From Furcasterigmium furcatum (Eukaryota; Ascomycota; Sordariomycetes; Glomerellales; Plectosphaerellaceae): DNA of 64,000 bases. The notes under the pieces were generated by a model that worked only from the letters and a program-made list of their open reading frames with translations, was not told where the DNA came from and did no database searches. The stretch spans positions 2,606,961-2,670,960 of the forward strand of contig BCIA01000006.1 in NCBI GenBank assembly GCA_001599815.1, read 5' to 3'. The translations under genes were made by a program, and so were the position numbers. Within the stretch, counting starts at the first letter, position 1; every line of letters starts with the position of its first letter. Below are positions 11,368 through 22,085 of the stretch, piece by piece.

Positions 11368-13100
11368 ATGATGCTTCGAACCGTCTCAGCATCCCGAGGC
11401 CCTGCCTCCGTGTCCATGAGGTCATGGTTGGCTGCTTCCAGTCGCCTCGGATCGGGCACATGCGGGCAGCTACTCCGACGTCCCTCCTCCCCCGCTTCGC
11501 CTACCATCATCATCAACAACAACCCCTCCTCCTCCTACACAACAACCGCCTCGATTCTTCCCCGCAGCAGGACACAGAACATCTCCTACAGGTCACTGCA
11601 CACCACCACCGCCAGAATGGCTAACACGAGGACCGAGAGCGACGCCTTTGGCGAGATCCAGGTGCCCGGCGACAAGTACTGGGGCGCCCAGACCGAGAGG
11701 TCCCTCGAGAACTTCAAGATCAACCAGCCCCAGGACCGCATGCCTCCCCCCATTGTCAAGGCGTTCGGCATCCTCAAGGGCGCCGCCGCCGCCGTCAACA
11801 TCCGCTTCGGCCTGGATGAGAAGATCTCCAAGGCCATCCAGCAGGCCGCCGCCGAGGTCGCCGAGGGCAAGCTGATGGACCACTTCCCCCTCGTCGTCTG
11901 GCAGACCGGCTCCGGCACCCAGTCCAACATGAACGCCAACGAGGTCATCTCCAACCGTGCCATCGAGATCCTCGGCGGCCAGATGGGCAGCAAGAAGCCC
12001 GTCCACCCCAACGACCACGTCAACCGCTCCGCCTCCTCCAACGACACCTTCCCCACCGTCATGCACATCGCCGCCGTTCTCGAGATCGAGCGCGAGCTTG
12101 TCCCCGCCATCAAGTCCCTCCGCGACGCCCTGCAGAAGAAGGTCGACGACTTCGACGCCAAGGGCATCATCAAGATCGGCCGCACCCATCTCCAGGATGC
12201 CACCCCCCTGACCCTTGGCCAGGAGTTCTCCGGCTACGTCGCCCAGCTCGACGCCGGCATCGCCCGTGTCGAGTCCTCCCTGCCCGACCTCCGCCTGCTG
12301 GCTCAGGGCGGCACCGCCGTCGGCACCGGCATCAACACCTTCGAGGGCTTCGCCGAGGCCATCGCCGAGGAGGTCACCAAGATGACGGGCACCGAGTTCA
12401 AGACGGCGCCCAACAAGTTCGAGGCCCTGGCCGCCCACGACGCCATCGTCCAGGCCCACGGCTCGCTCAACACCCTCGCCAGCTCCCTGAGCAAGATCGC
12501 CCAGGACATCCGCTACCTGGGCAGCGGTCCCCGCTGCGGCCTCGGCGAGCTCGTCCTGCCCGAGAACGAGCCCGGCAGCAGCATCATGCCCGGCAAGGTC
12601 AACCCCACGCAGTGCGAGGCCCTGACCATGGTGTGCGCCCAGGTCATGGGCAACCACGTGGCCACGACCATCGGCGGCATGAACGGCCAGTTCGAGCTCA
12701 ACGTCTACAAGCCCCTGGTCATCCGCAACCTGCTGCACAGCGTGCGCATCCTGTCCGACGGCATGCGCTCGTTCGAGAAGAACCTGGTCGTCGGCCTGCA
12801 GGCCAACGAGGAGAAGATTGCCAGCATCATGAAGGAGTCGTGAGTTCTAGACCCGTTTCCATTGCCTAATAAGTAGTAGCCGAAGTGTGCTAACGGAGAG
12901 CCTGCAGCCTGATGCTCGTCACCTGCCTGAACCCCAAGATCGGATACGACATGGCTAGCAAGGTGGCGAAGAACGCGCACAAGAAGGGCACGACGCTCAA
13001 GGAGAGCGCGCTGGAGCTCAACGCCCTTACTGAGGAGGAGTTCGACACGCTCGTCAAGCCCGAGCTCATGGTCGGCCCCGCCCCCTACAAGAAGTCCTAG
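11368..13100 (+). CDS. fum1: Fumarate hydratase (class II fumarase), with two in-frame starts
   Basis: Converts fumarate and water to L-malate in the mitochondrial TCA cycle; a cytosolic form serves other roles in fungi. Two exons, 11368-12839 and 12908-13100, encode 554 residues. Residues 1-83 are rich in Ser, Arg and Thr, lack acidic residues and fit a mitochondrial presequence. A second in-frame ATG at 11617 begins MANTRTESD, right where the mature enzyme should start, so a cytosolic form could arise by leaky scanning, a second transcript start or partial import. Class II motifs are present: [24 protein letters not shown] (catalytic His) and the SS-loop signature [11 protein letters not shown] near residues 403-413. 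Codons are strongly biased to C in the third position, as expected for high expression; this also creates a long spurious frame on the opposite strand. Confidence 0.97.
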
Positions 13101-16100
13101 ATGCCAGTACCTCAAGAAGTTATTGGACGAGACGCTCATTCACCTCGGGTGGTATATAAGGCGAGGGCCCCTGTATTCGTTTGCATGGTGTATGATTAGC
13201 GGGTAGCAGGATAGTAGACAAAAGGCGCACGGTGTCCCGTGTAGATCAATCATGCGTTGAAGCGGTCCGTTGGCAGTTTATTGCCGAGGACTCGCAGTCA
13301 CAGGAGCCAGCCAGCTCTGAGGTGCAATGATCAGCAGAACTCCAATACAAGGGAATTTAGCACCGCCTGGCCTGTGATGTTAAGACCAGCCGGGAAGCAC
13401 CGGGTCGGTTTTAGGTGACATCAGTTGAGGCGTATTTACAGGGATCAAGATTGGCATTTCAGGTATGTACTCTGGTCTTCTTCAAGGAACCGAAAGAAAG
13501 GCCTCCGAGGTCGGATCAGCCTCCGACGTCCCCGACAACAAGAAGGATGACCTGTGTTGTCCGTCCTCTGGAGAAGAAAGAAAAAACGGGGCCGGCTCAG
13601 GAATCTTCCTCCGATTGAAAAGACCAGACGAAGGATCCTGGCCCGTCCTGTGCCATGTGGAAGCCACAACCTACTTTAGGCGTTTTGGACTGGAACTTTA
13701 AATCTGGCGGCAGGGAAGCGAACGGGTGAGAGCAGCTGGAAGGGGCTACATCCTGGTTCTAGTACGAGTCGTGCTGCGAGCACGGGCGCGGTAAGTCAGG
13801 TACCGCAGTACATAACCGGGATGGCTCGCGCGCCGCAGATGACGCGGACAGGCTGACAGCGCCATCAATAGGGTCAGGGTCGCGAGAGAGTGAGTGAGGT
13901 GGGCGGAATTCTGCTCATGCCAGGGCCGGGCCAAGACCGTCGCTCGCACGTCGTCGACTTCCCTGACCGCAGAGCAAACCCCATCCATGGGCCTTCCACT
14001 CGAGAAGCCGGGAACGCCGGGGAGACAGACTCGTGCAGATGTCCTTCGACCATATGCTGGAGATTCCGTGGCGTCGACTCGGCGTGGAGGGGTGGATGAA
14101 GATACCTACCTACCTAGTGGATAGCATCCCGCCTACCGGTCTACTGGCATTCTGCTGGTCACCAGCCCTTTTTCTTGACCGGCCCGCGGCCGGAAAGGCG
14201 TTCTGGTCCCTGAGCCGTCACCCGCCCACAGCCTGTCATTTATGAGTTCTGAGATATGACCATGCACACGCCGCCTCACAACTTCGTAGGTCAAGTGTAG
14301 GTACTTGTACGGACGCAGGAAGCACCGTTCCCTCCTCGCTTGCATCTCTTCTCCTCCCACCCCCCGCATCACCACCACATAGATCACTGCAGGCCAAGGC
14401 CTCCCGTCGACAGGACGCTGCGAGTGCGTCCATACTTTTATGCATGTGGTCCCACCCTCCGATGCTTGGCTTCGTTAATCCTGCGCGAACCTGGCGCTTC
14501 TCCGCTGATGTTAATTTCCTTGGCCGAGCCTCTGGATGCTATCGGCTCAGTTCCAGCTGGACGGCACAAGATAGCAAACACTCGTCGGAGCTGCGACCGA
14601 CACCCCGGGTCGATCTCTGACAATTCACCGCCTTGACAATGCAGAAACCCGGGCTCGCAGGGAGAATAGAGTTGAAGACAAGAGGATTCTTCTGGCGAGG
14701 ACAAAACGCAGAACGGGATGACGACAAGTCCGTGTCCGTCCCCCTGGATCGCAGAGACAGACGCCTGACTAATACCGGGACGGCCACAACGCAGCCTCAT
14801 GACTCGGGACAACGGTTACGCGGCAGAGAGGAGAGGGGCCTTTTGGGGTTAGACTTTGTCAGTGCTGTAATTCCACCCACAGTCAACCGCCAGCTGGCAG
14901 CTCCGTGGCATTGTGCATCCCGGTAGCGGCTTGGCAGACATATCATCAGGGAGTTTTCACCGGTGGAGGGAGGGGGGAAATGGTCTACTTCCAGTTCTTC
15001 TGGACGAGAGTTGGACAGGCTGAAACTGAGACCACACCCGACCCGCTCCAGTGACAAGGACGCGTCGCCGTAGACTTTCAGCAAGCATTCTTGGCCATCT
15101 CAAGGTTTACGCCTCGCGGTGCAAGTGACCTATGCCCTCGGCAGGTGATCGGGGATGACGCTGGCTAAGGTTAGGTCAGGACGAACACCACACTCATTAG
15201 GGAGGCGGCTACGGCTTGGTCTCCGGGCCATCACCCATTTCAGCGCATTACTCGCAACCGGGGATCTAACGTTTCGACTTCAGGGCCCGCGTACCGACAG
15301 TACTGGTGTCCTGTATGCCGCTGGAGTCGAGCGCTCCTGTTGCCAGCATCGTGGCCGGTCCGCGAGGCCACAGGAGCGCCGTGCGTGCATGGCGGGGATG
15401 GTTGTTCTCTCGTGCAGCCCGGGGCAGGCTCGGGATGCTCGCCAATTGTAGAGCTTCGCCGAGAGAATAAGTGCTCACTTCTCGGAGTCGCGGCTAGTAG
15501 CAGGTCGGCTTGCGAACTTCCGGCGCTGGGCCAAAGCACACAATGGAATGGCCTCATTAGTAGGGAGTTAGGGGAGAAAGCCGACGACAGCAGGCGACCG
15601 GTCTCTTGGCCCCAGATCGATCGAGCGCTGGGCACAGCATCGCCGAAGGGAGACTCCTTTTAGAAGCGGCAGCGGCGGGTAGACCATCAACTCACTTGCC
15701 TTTCTATTCGTTCCATGATGACTTCGAGCCAGATCAGGCGGATTCGCGGCTGTGGGAAGCAACTTACTTACACTTGTTCGCCCATTAGCACGCCCCTTTT
15801 CTTGCAAGCTCCCGTGGTCCCTCAAAAACAGCCTCCGGGCAGAAAGGCTGCCCGGGACTCCTCTTCCTTCTAGAGTCCTTCCTTTTGCCTGACTATCAGA
15901 GTTCAGCGGAGACGGACTGCCGGGATAGATGGGGCGGCTGTGGTTTGGGGGGGTGAAGTGCACAGGTGAGCAAGTTACACCCGAATCCAAGATTCGACCC
16001 AAATCGGGAAAGGGTCCGGCACGACCACGCTAGCAGTCGTTAACAAAAGAGACTTTGGACCATGTGGACCTGTCCCATCCCTCGACTCCACGATCAAGCT

Positions 16101-16928
16101 TTCGCTCTGTGACCCTCCGTTTCGCGCGGCGCAGAGACATCATCCCGCGGCGGCGCATGTCGTCTCTCCTGCTGACAGGCATTCCGAGCTTGCCAGCCTG
16201 TTGCTGTGCTGTGCTGTCCGAACCGAACGTCGCGGCGGTCCACCTGCTGCCCGCTTGGCGTGGGAACGGATACTTTTTGGTACAAACCCGGAGATGGGAC
16301 TTTTGTAAGTCAAGTCATCCATCCACCCACGCGCAGGTTCCAACTCTCCGCTTGCCGTACCGTTGTTACTGATGATCACGACCAGAGGTGCCGTATTTTT
16401 TGCTGCTTGTATCATCCATCTATCACGTCGAGGTCCAAGCACCGGCGGATGGATGCCATCGAAGAGTGCAGTGCAGTCAGTGCAGGACCCCCTCGGATTC
16501 CCCGTCCTCCGTCGGCTCTCCTGGCGCGTCCTGTGCTCCTCCTCCTGGGCTAGGCGCGATCGGGCAACCGGCGTCGGGTTGAATGACAATTCAGTCCCAA
16601 TCGTTCAAATCTCGGACGTCGCAGTTCAGCCCGTCCAAAGTATCCTGCCAAGACCTCTAAGTTGGAACCTACGTACCTTACTTACTCTGGTGACGGCGGC
16701 CACCCACCCACTTACTTGCGACTATCCAATGCTTGCGTGGTCCCGCGCTTCACGCTTGGAACCCAGTCCGTTCGGGGGCTACTGTACCAGTTGTACATCC
16801 AGCACTCCTCGAGAGCAAACATCATGCCGCTACTTGCAAGGGTTACCATTCTCTAGCCGCCCTCGCCGCCTCAAGTCATTCTCCTCCTGACTCCTCCGCT
16901 AGTGGGTATTCAGACGTTGCGGCCGGTA

Positions 16929-16960
16929 GTCAGTCCGTCAGTCCGTCAGTCCCGTCAGTC
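16929..16960. repeat. Short tandem repeat, unit GTCAGTCC
   Basis: Three copies of the 8-mer, the third lengthened by one C, then a partial fourth, in tandem in the promoter-side gap upstream of the small gene at 17695. It is a simple microsatellite-like array and may vary in length between isolates. Confidence 0.75.
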
Positions 16961-17564
16961 AGACAGCCTTGCCCGCCACCCAGTTCTGTCCCCCGTCTCC
17001 ATCTGATCCCACCCCCTTTGTTTTACATACCCGTTCGTGTCCATCCCGCCGCCCCTAGGTTGCCTTGAATGACTTGGGGGAGTCATGTCTGGGCACACGC
17101 CCCCTCCCCTGCTTTCTCCCGGGTCCGCCTCATGGCTTCGATTCCTTCTATCAGATACGCTAACAGCTCATCGTCCATCTTTGAGAGCGGCGCTCATATA
17201 AGAGAACGCGGGTGTCCCTCCCTCCCCCTGCCCGGCCTCGCCTGACCTTGTTCGATTATGCACTTCCTCCCCAAGCACATGGCCTTCCCTGCTCCGTCAA
17301 CGGAAGCCAAGGACACACCTCACACTTGACTGTTCCCCTGATTGGAAGAGTCCACGCAGAACCACTCTTGTTCAAAGCTTACCCTCCCTGTCCCTGCCTC
17401 GGGCTCCACGTCGCAAGCGGCTCCTGAACCACATACACAAACATCACGGCTCTGGCCAAGGTCCGACCTGTCACCAAGAAGCAGTCCTCCCTGGCCTGGC
17501 CTTCCCGGCCTTCCTGGCATCTACACCTACCATCCCCCGTCTACCCCCTGCCGCCTCGGCCCTC

Positions 17565-17572
17565 TATATATA
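17565..17572 (+). promoter_or_regulatory. Candidate TATA box of the small gene
   Basis: TATATATA lies 130 bp upstream of the ATG at 17695 but only 24 bp upstream of the ATG at 17596. If it positions transcription about 30 bp downstream, the upstream ATG would fall at or before the cap site. This favours 17695 as the true start. Confidence 0.45.
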
Positions 17573-17694
17573 CCCATATATCAACCCAGAGTACGATGCT
17601 TTCCATCAACCCCCATCCCGATCATCAGCGCCATTCTCCTCTCGCCATTCTCAACTCGGCCAGAAAATCCACAGACCTATCCCTCCTCGCAGCC

Positions 17695-18003
17695 ATGGCC
17701 ATCGGCAGCGGCACAGCAAGCTCCCAGGTGCACCACACCAAGCTCAGCGCTCATGACGGAAGCGTAGCACAGGCGCTCGAGATCGCCAGAGACAGCCCGG
17801 ACGGAGCATCAGACCCAACCGTGCGAAGCATCCTCGAGAACGCCATTGCACAGGTGTGGGCGAGCATCTCGGCCCAGCCGGACTCTTACATCATGACGAG
17901 GGATGAGTTTGCCATCTTCAACTACTTCCAACACCGCTTCGTCGGCAACCAGGTTGCTCAGGAGGCCAGGAAACGGTACTGGGACAACATGTCCGCTGCC
18001 TAG
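17695..18003 (+). CDS. Small uncharacterised protein, about 102 residues
   Basis: Single exon. The start at 17695 (MAIGSGTASS) has a favourable ccATGG context and suits the TATA position; an in-frame ATG at 17596 would add 33 low-complexity residues. The protein has an acidic/neutral N-terminal half and a compact, helix-compatible C-terminal half with aromatic residues (SYIMTRDEFAIFNYFQHRFVG, then RKRYWDN), which looks like a folded conserved block and not random translation. No signal peptide, transmembrane segment or known catalytic motif is seen. I do not recognise the family and assign no function. It stands alone, with 4.6 kb upstream and 2 kb downstream without genes. Confidence 0.68.
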   Translation: MAIGSGTASSQVHHTKLSAHDGSVAQALEIARDSPDGASDPTVRSILENAIAQVWASISAQPDSYIMTRDEFAIFNYFQHRFVGNQVAQEARKRYWDNMSAA

Positions 18004-19965
18004 GTTCCCTCCTCATCAAGGGGCCCCTCACAGGCCCCGGGGGAGCGCAAATTCGGCGTCTTCACTGTTCTCGCATGTTCATTTCGACACCTCCGTCTCG
18101 ATATTTCACCCTCATACACCTTCACGGGAGCCTGAGGGGCGTCACAACAGACGACATTTCACCAGAACCCGCTCATCCCGCCGACGATCTCTCCGCGGAA
18201 CATGCCCGTGTCCCCTAGCCGGCAGTCCCTCACCGCACACTGACAGCCCAGCCGGATGCACGTCACGCACAAGGCGGCCCGAAGCAGGTCAGCGGCCCGG
18301 GTCTTCTGCTGATGATCTGTCACCGCTCAAGCTCAAAGCCCCGGCAGCCGCTGGACGGCCGCTGGCGACAGGCACCACGTCTCCTGTCACGCGCGAGCAG
18401 GCCAATCGGGAAGCGGCTGTCCCACCCCTCGGGTTGCGGCCATTCGGGAGGGAGACGTCACGCCATGTTGACCGGGGGTCAGGACGGCGCGGGGGAGAGA
18501 GATCCCACGGCCCTGTCACTTCATGCAGACTATGCAGATGGGGGAACGCCGACATTGGTACTTTTCGGGTCTTGGGTTCGCCTTTCTCCGTGAAGGGTGC
18601 TCCTCAATTTGCCGGCTTTCACTTGCCGACTCTGGGCACTCAGCGAAGCGGCCCATCTGGCCTGGCTTCCTCCGGGCAGCCAACTTGGCAGGGCTTGTGC
18701 TACGCGAGCTCCTTGGTTTCCTGAGCCGGGCGTCCGTTTCTCTGGCCTTGTCGTGCGGCTTCAGTGTTCTGGGCATGCTGGTCGTCGGCCGGGGTGTGCA
18801 GTTGCTTTCGGTTCTCCTTTTATTATCCCGCAACTTTCGGGCGGAGGGTTTATATATGTCATCTCTCGGCGTTTTTATTTTTTATTTTCTCATTTCATGA
18901 GGTTGAGCATGGATGCGTCCGGCTACTTCAGCACATGGCATGCGGCGGCATTTTATTTGGCTTTTGGAGGGTATAGTAGATCATCATATTGTCATGGGAA
19001 TACACCAGTGTGAAGTGGACGTCAACCCCTCTCTCCTTGGCCTTGAGTCAATGTGACCTCAGGTTCGAATCGCCGGTACCGTTGGAGTTGCTGTCGCATC
19101 GGGCACGAAAATGCGCCAGACGGGGGGAACCGAATGAGTCCTTCCGCCTCCAGGTTGTCAGTGTTTCCTCCCGCCCGTCTCTGACGGGAGGTGATGCCTG
19201 CAAAGAACAGGGGCACGAGGAAGGTACCGCTGGTCAAGAGGACGGCATGTGTCCATGGATGTCGTACGCGGGGAGTTGCATCCCGCTGATGACAGGCCGC
19301 TGCACCCTTGCTCCTACCTTGCCCGGGGTGATCATATCTGGCGCCCGACCAATCAAACACCCGCAACCAGATGGTACCTGTCTCTCCTCCCAGCGCCTCA
19401 ACTTCCCGTTCGTCATTCACCCTCTCGCTTGCATCCCTCCGACTCCCTCGTCCTCACAAACACCGCCGCCGCCAACAGCATCCATCCTTATCGAGGCCTC
19501 CATCAAACTCGCACCGTAGTCTTGCCGCGGGATCATCTGAGACAAGACGCCGCCGCACACCCACCAGCGACGGCTCACAACACGGCGTGAGAGGGTCAGC
19601 GCATTGCTCAATATGTCTCGGTAGCTGCCTGGCTCATCTTGATCAACCTCTATACCATCGAAGCTTAACCCGCCAACCCGCCCACCGCATACCATCCTCG
19701 ACAAACTCTCGGGATCATCTCCGCCTGCATTCGTCCACCACGCCTCACTCTTGCCTCCCGAGGTATTGGTTGACTCAAACGGCGCCTCGAGTCACCTGAA
19801 CACCCTGCCTGCACACCCCACGCAGGCTGACGACCCTTCGGAATCACCCACCACACCGCCCCCAAGGCCACATGCAAACATTAGCGCCGTGCCTCCTATA
19901 GACTTTACCCGAGCAAACGCTCCGTCTCAGGGGCAAACGCGTTTATTCCAGCTCCATCAACCGTC
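18004..19965. other. Intergenic: promoter side of the PNGase A-like gene
   Basis: About 2 kb. The section 18750-19000 is T-rich and may be 3' UTR or spacer of the small gene. From 19370 to 19960 the plus strand is C/A/T-rich with few G, like a fungal 5' leader. A GGTTCGAATC word at about 19071 resembles a tRNA B-box, but no flanking stem or A-box is present. No gene seen. Confidence 0.45.
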
Positions 19966-22085
19966 ATGCGGTCCGTATCTTTGCTTCGGTACTTGGCAAG
20001 CCTGGCCTGCGCCTCCGCCGCCCTCATCGTCGCCCACCCGCGGGATCAGAAACCCATTGGTGCCCTTGATCCGTCGACTCCCGTTTTTCTGCCCGAATCT
20101 CGACCGCCAGTCGGGCCTTTGGAGTGTCTGCAGGTTGCGCAGCCGGTGTTGGGGCCCAATGGGCCCCTCCTACGTGCGTCCGGCCACGACGATGAGTCGT
20201 CTAACAAGACGTCTTGCTCCGCCGTCTTGATGGAACACAGCTTTGGCTTCAGTTACGGCAAGCCATTTGTTGGTAAGTTTTGGTCCGCCTTTACCAAGCA
20301 TCTCGGGCTCTGCTAAAAGCCCGTTAGCTGATTACACACCGCCCAATTGCGAATTTGACCGCGTCGTCTTAAACCTTACTGTCACTTCAGCCGGCCGGCA
20401 GTTCGATCGGCTAGCCGTTATGTTTCTTAACGACACGGAGGTCTGGCGGACGTCCACAGCTGAGCCGAAACCGACCCCTGGAATCGTCTGGACCTATTTC
20501 AAAGATATGACGCAGTACTTGAGTCTTTGGAGGTCGCCTCAGAAACTTATCTTTGATCTTGGCAACCTTATTGGTATTTGGCTCATGCTCACACCCTGGC
20601 CTGCCCGACCTGCTAATAGAAACCTGATCAGATGACAAGTATACGGGCTCGTTCAACTGTACTTTGACTGCCACGTTTTTCGCATCAAAGCAGCATGAAA
20701 CTGATCGGCAACCGGCTGACCTGATCATCCCCATCTCTGCGAAGAGGAGCTCGTCGGGCCAAAGCAGTACCTGGAGCGTGCCGCAGCAGAAAGCCACCGA
20801 TACCACGACCTTTCCACAAAATGCAAATAGAGCGGTCTTCTCAATTTCAGCCAATGGCCAGATGGCCGAGGAATTCTGGTGGAGTAACCTGTTTCAAAGC
20901 GATGCTGGGGTCTTCAACGAGACCGTGGGCCGCATGCCTGGACTGAGTCCCTTCAGAGAGGTTCAACTCTTCATCGACGACCAGCTTGCCGGAGTTCAGT
21001 GGCCATTCCCTGTGGTGTTCACCGGTGGTGTATCTCCGGGCCTTCACCGACCTATTGTCGGCATTGAAGCCTTTGACTTGCGAGAGCATGAGATCGACAT
21101 CACCCCATGGCTCTCGGTCTTATGTGACGGCAAACCACACAAATTCGATATTCAGGTCAAAGGCATATACGACAACGGGGAGCTCGCAGAGCTGACCGAC
21201 AGGGTCGACCATTATTGGGTTGTTACGGGCAAGATCTTCGTCTGGCGCAACGAAGATGACGTGATGACGACAGGCAGGCCACCCAAGGTTGAGGCATCCC
21301 CCCCAGTGATCCTCATGACCTCCAAGGCGGCACAGAACAGCTCAGGCATCAACGAAGCACTCGAGTACAGCCTGCATGTCCAGCGCACCATCTCCATCTA
21401 TGGCGAGACCTTGAGCAATGGCCGGAAGCAGAAGTCTTCGTGGAAGCAAGAGCTGGCCTACAGCAATCTCGGCGCAGTCACCTCCTTTGGCTCATGTCAA
21501 ATCAACGACATGAACATCACAGGATTCGACCAAGCTCGGGGTCCACGACAATACGACCGCGCTTACTCATTTCCGCTCTGGGCAAACCAAACGATGACCA
21601 TCAGTTCCGCCAAGAACCTGAGCATTGATGCGCAGCTGAATCAGAGCTTGAGTCTCGAGGTAATTGGTCATGCTACATTTCCAACAGGCATAGAGGCGTT
21701 CCAGTACGAAGACGAATTCGGGGCTGGTTTCGTGGGCTCGCGACTTGCGACGAGCCGAAGCGGATACGCCGCATTCTCCCAGTCTGGCGACAAGAAACAC
21801 AGCAGTGGTCATGGGTCAACCCAACAGATCTTCTCGTTCAACGGATTAAGATCTGGCGGCTCACCCCTAGCGGAAGAGTTATACTTTCGAAATGTCTCGG
21901 CAGCCAACGACACGATCGTATTCGACCACGAAGTCTTGGGGCATCAGCTGCACAGCCTGAAACTCAGGGAGCCACCTGAAGCCGACGATGAAAACGAATA
22001 CCAAGGACACTTTGCGCCGGTAAAAGGCAAAACTTGTGTTCTGCCTGACTCGAAGAATTTTGACCAAGACATTTTGGGAGTTTGA
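19966..22085 (+). CDS. Secreted peptide-N-glycosidase A-like amidase (PNGase A family)
   Basis: Three exons, 19966-20272, 20328-20573 and 20632-22085, give 668 residues. A signal peptide is visible at residues 1 to about 23 (MRSVSLLRY, then a hydrophobic Leu/Ala stretch ending near VAHP). The remainder matches the fungal/plant PNGase A family (peptide-N4-(N-acetyl-beta-glucosaminyl)asparagine amidase A), with the family block YTPPNCEFDRVVLNLTVTSAG, the FxNDTEVWRTSTAEP segment and EIDITPWLSVLCDGKPHKF. Enzymes of this family remove N-glycans from glycopeptides. Many NxS/T sequons suggest that the protein is itself glycosylated in the secretory pathway. No transmembrane tail is seen. The substrate in this fungus is unknown. 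Its long spacers and isolated position suggest independent regulation. Confidence 0.9.

Larger units (their letters stand above)
13101..17694. other. Long intergenic region (4.6 kb)
   Basis: The largest gene-poor stretch of the window. No frame here has a domain, plausible intron pattern or coding bias. Near 13153-13160 a TATATAAG lies just after the fumarase stop, probably inside its 3' UTR. TACCTACCTACC lies near 14103 and a short tandem repeat at 16929-16960. From about 17000 the plus strand becomes strongly C/T-rich, consistent with promoter and leader of the small gene that follows. No transposon relic was recognised. Confidence 0.45.

Noticed and set aside
11593..12738. 381-codon minus-strand frame inside fumarase
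   Set aside because: Caused by the strong C-ending codon bias of fumarase; Gly/Asp/Val-rich with no recognisable motif.
17596..17694. Upstream start for the small protein
   Set aside because: Only 24 bp after the best TATA element and would add low-complexity sequence; the ATG at 17695 has the better context.
19066..19082. Second tRNA-like word (GGTTCGAATCG)
   Set aside because: Flanks do not form a T-arm and no cloverleaf can be drawn upstream.
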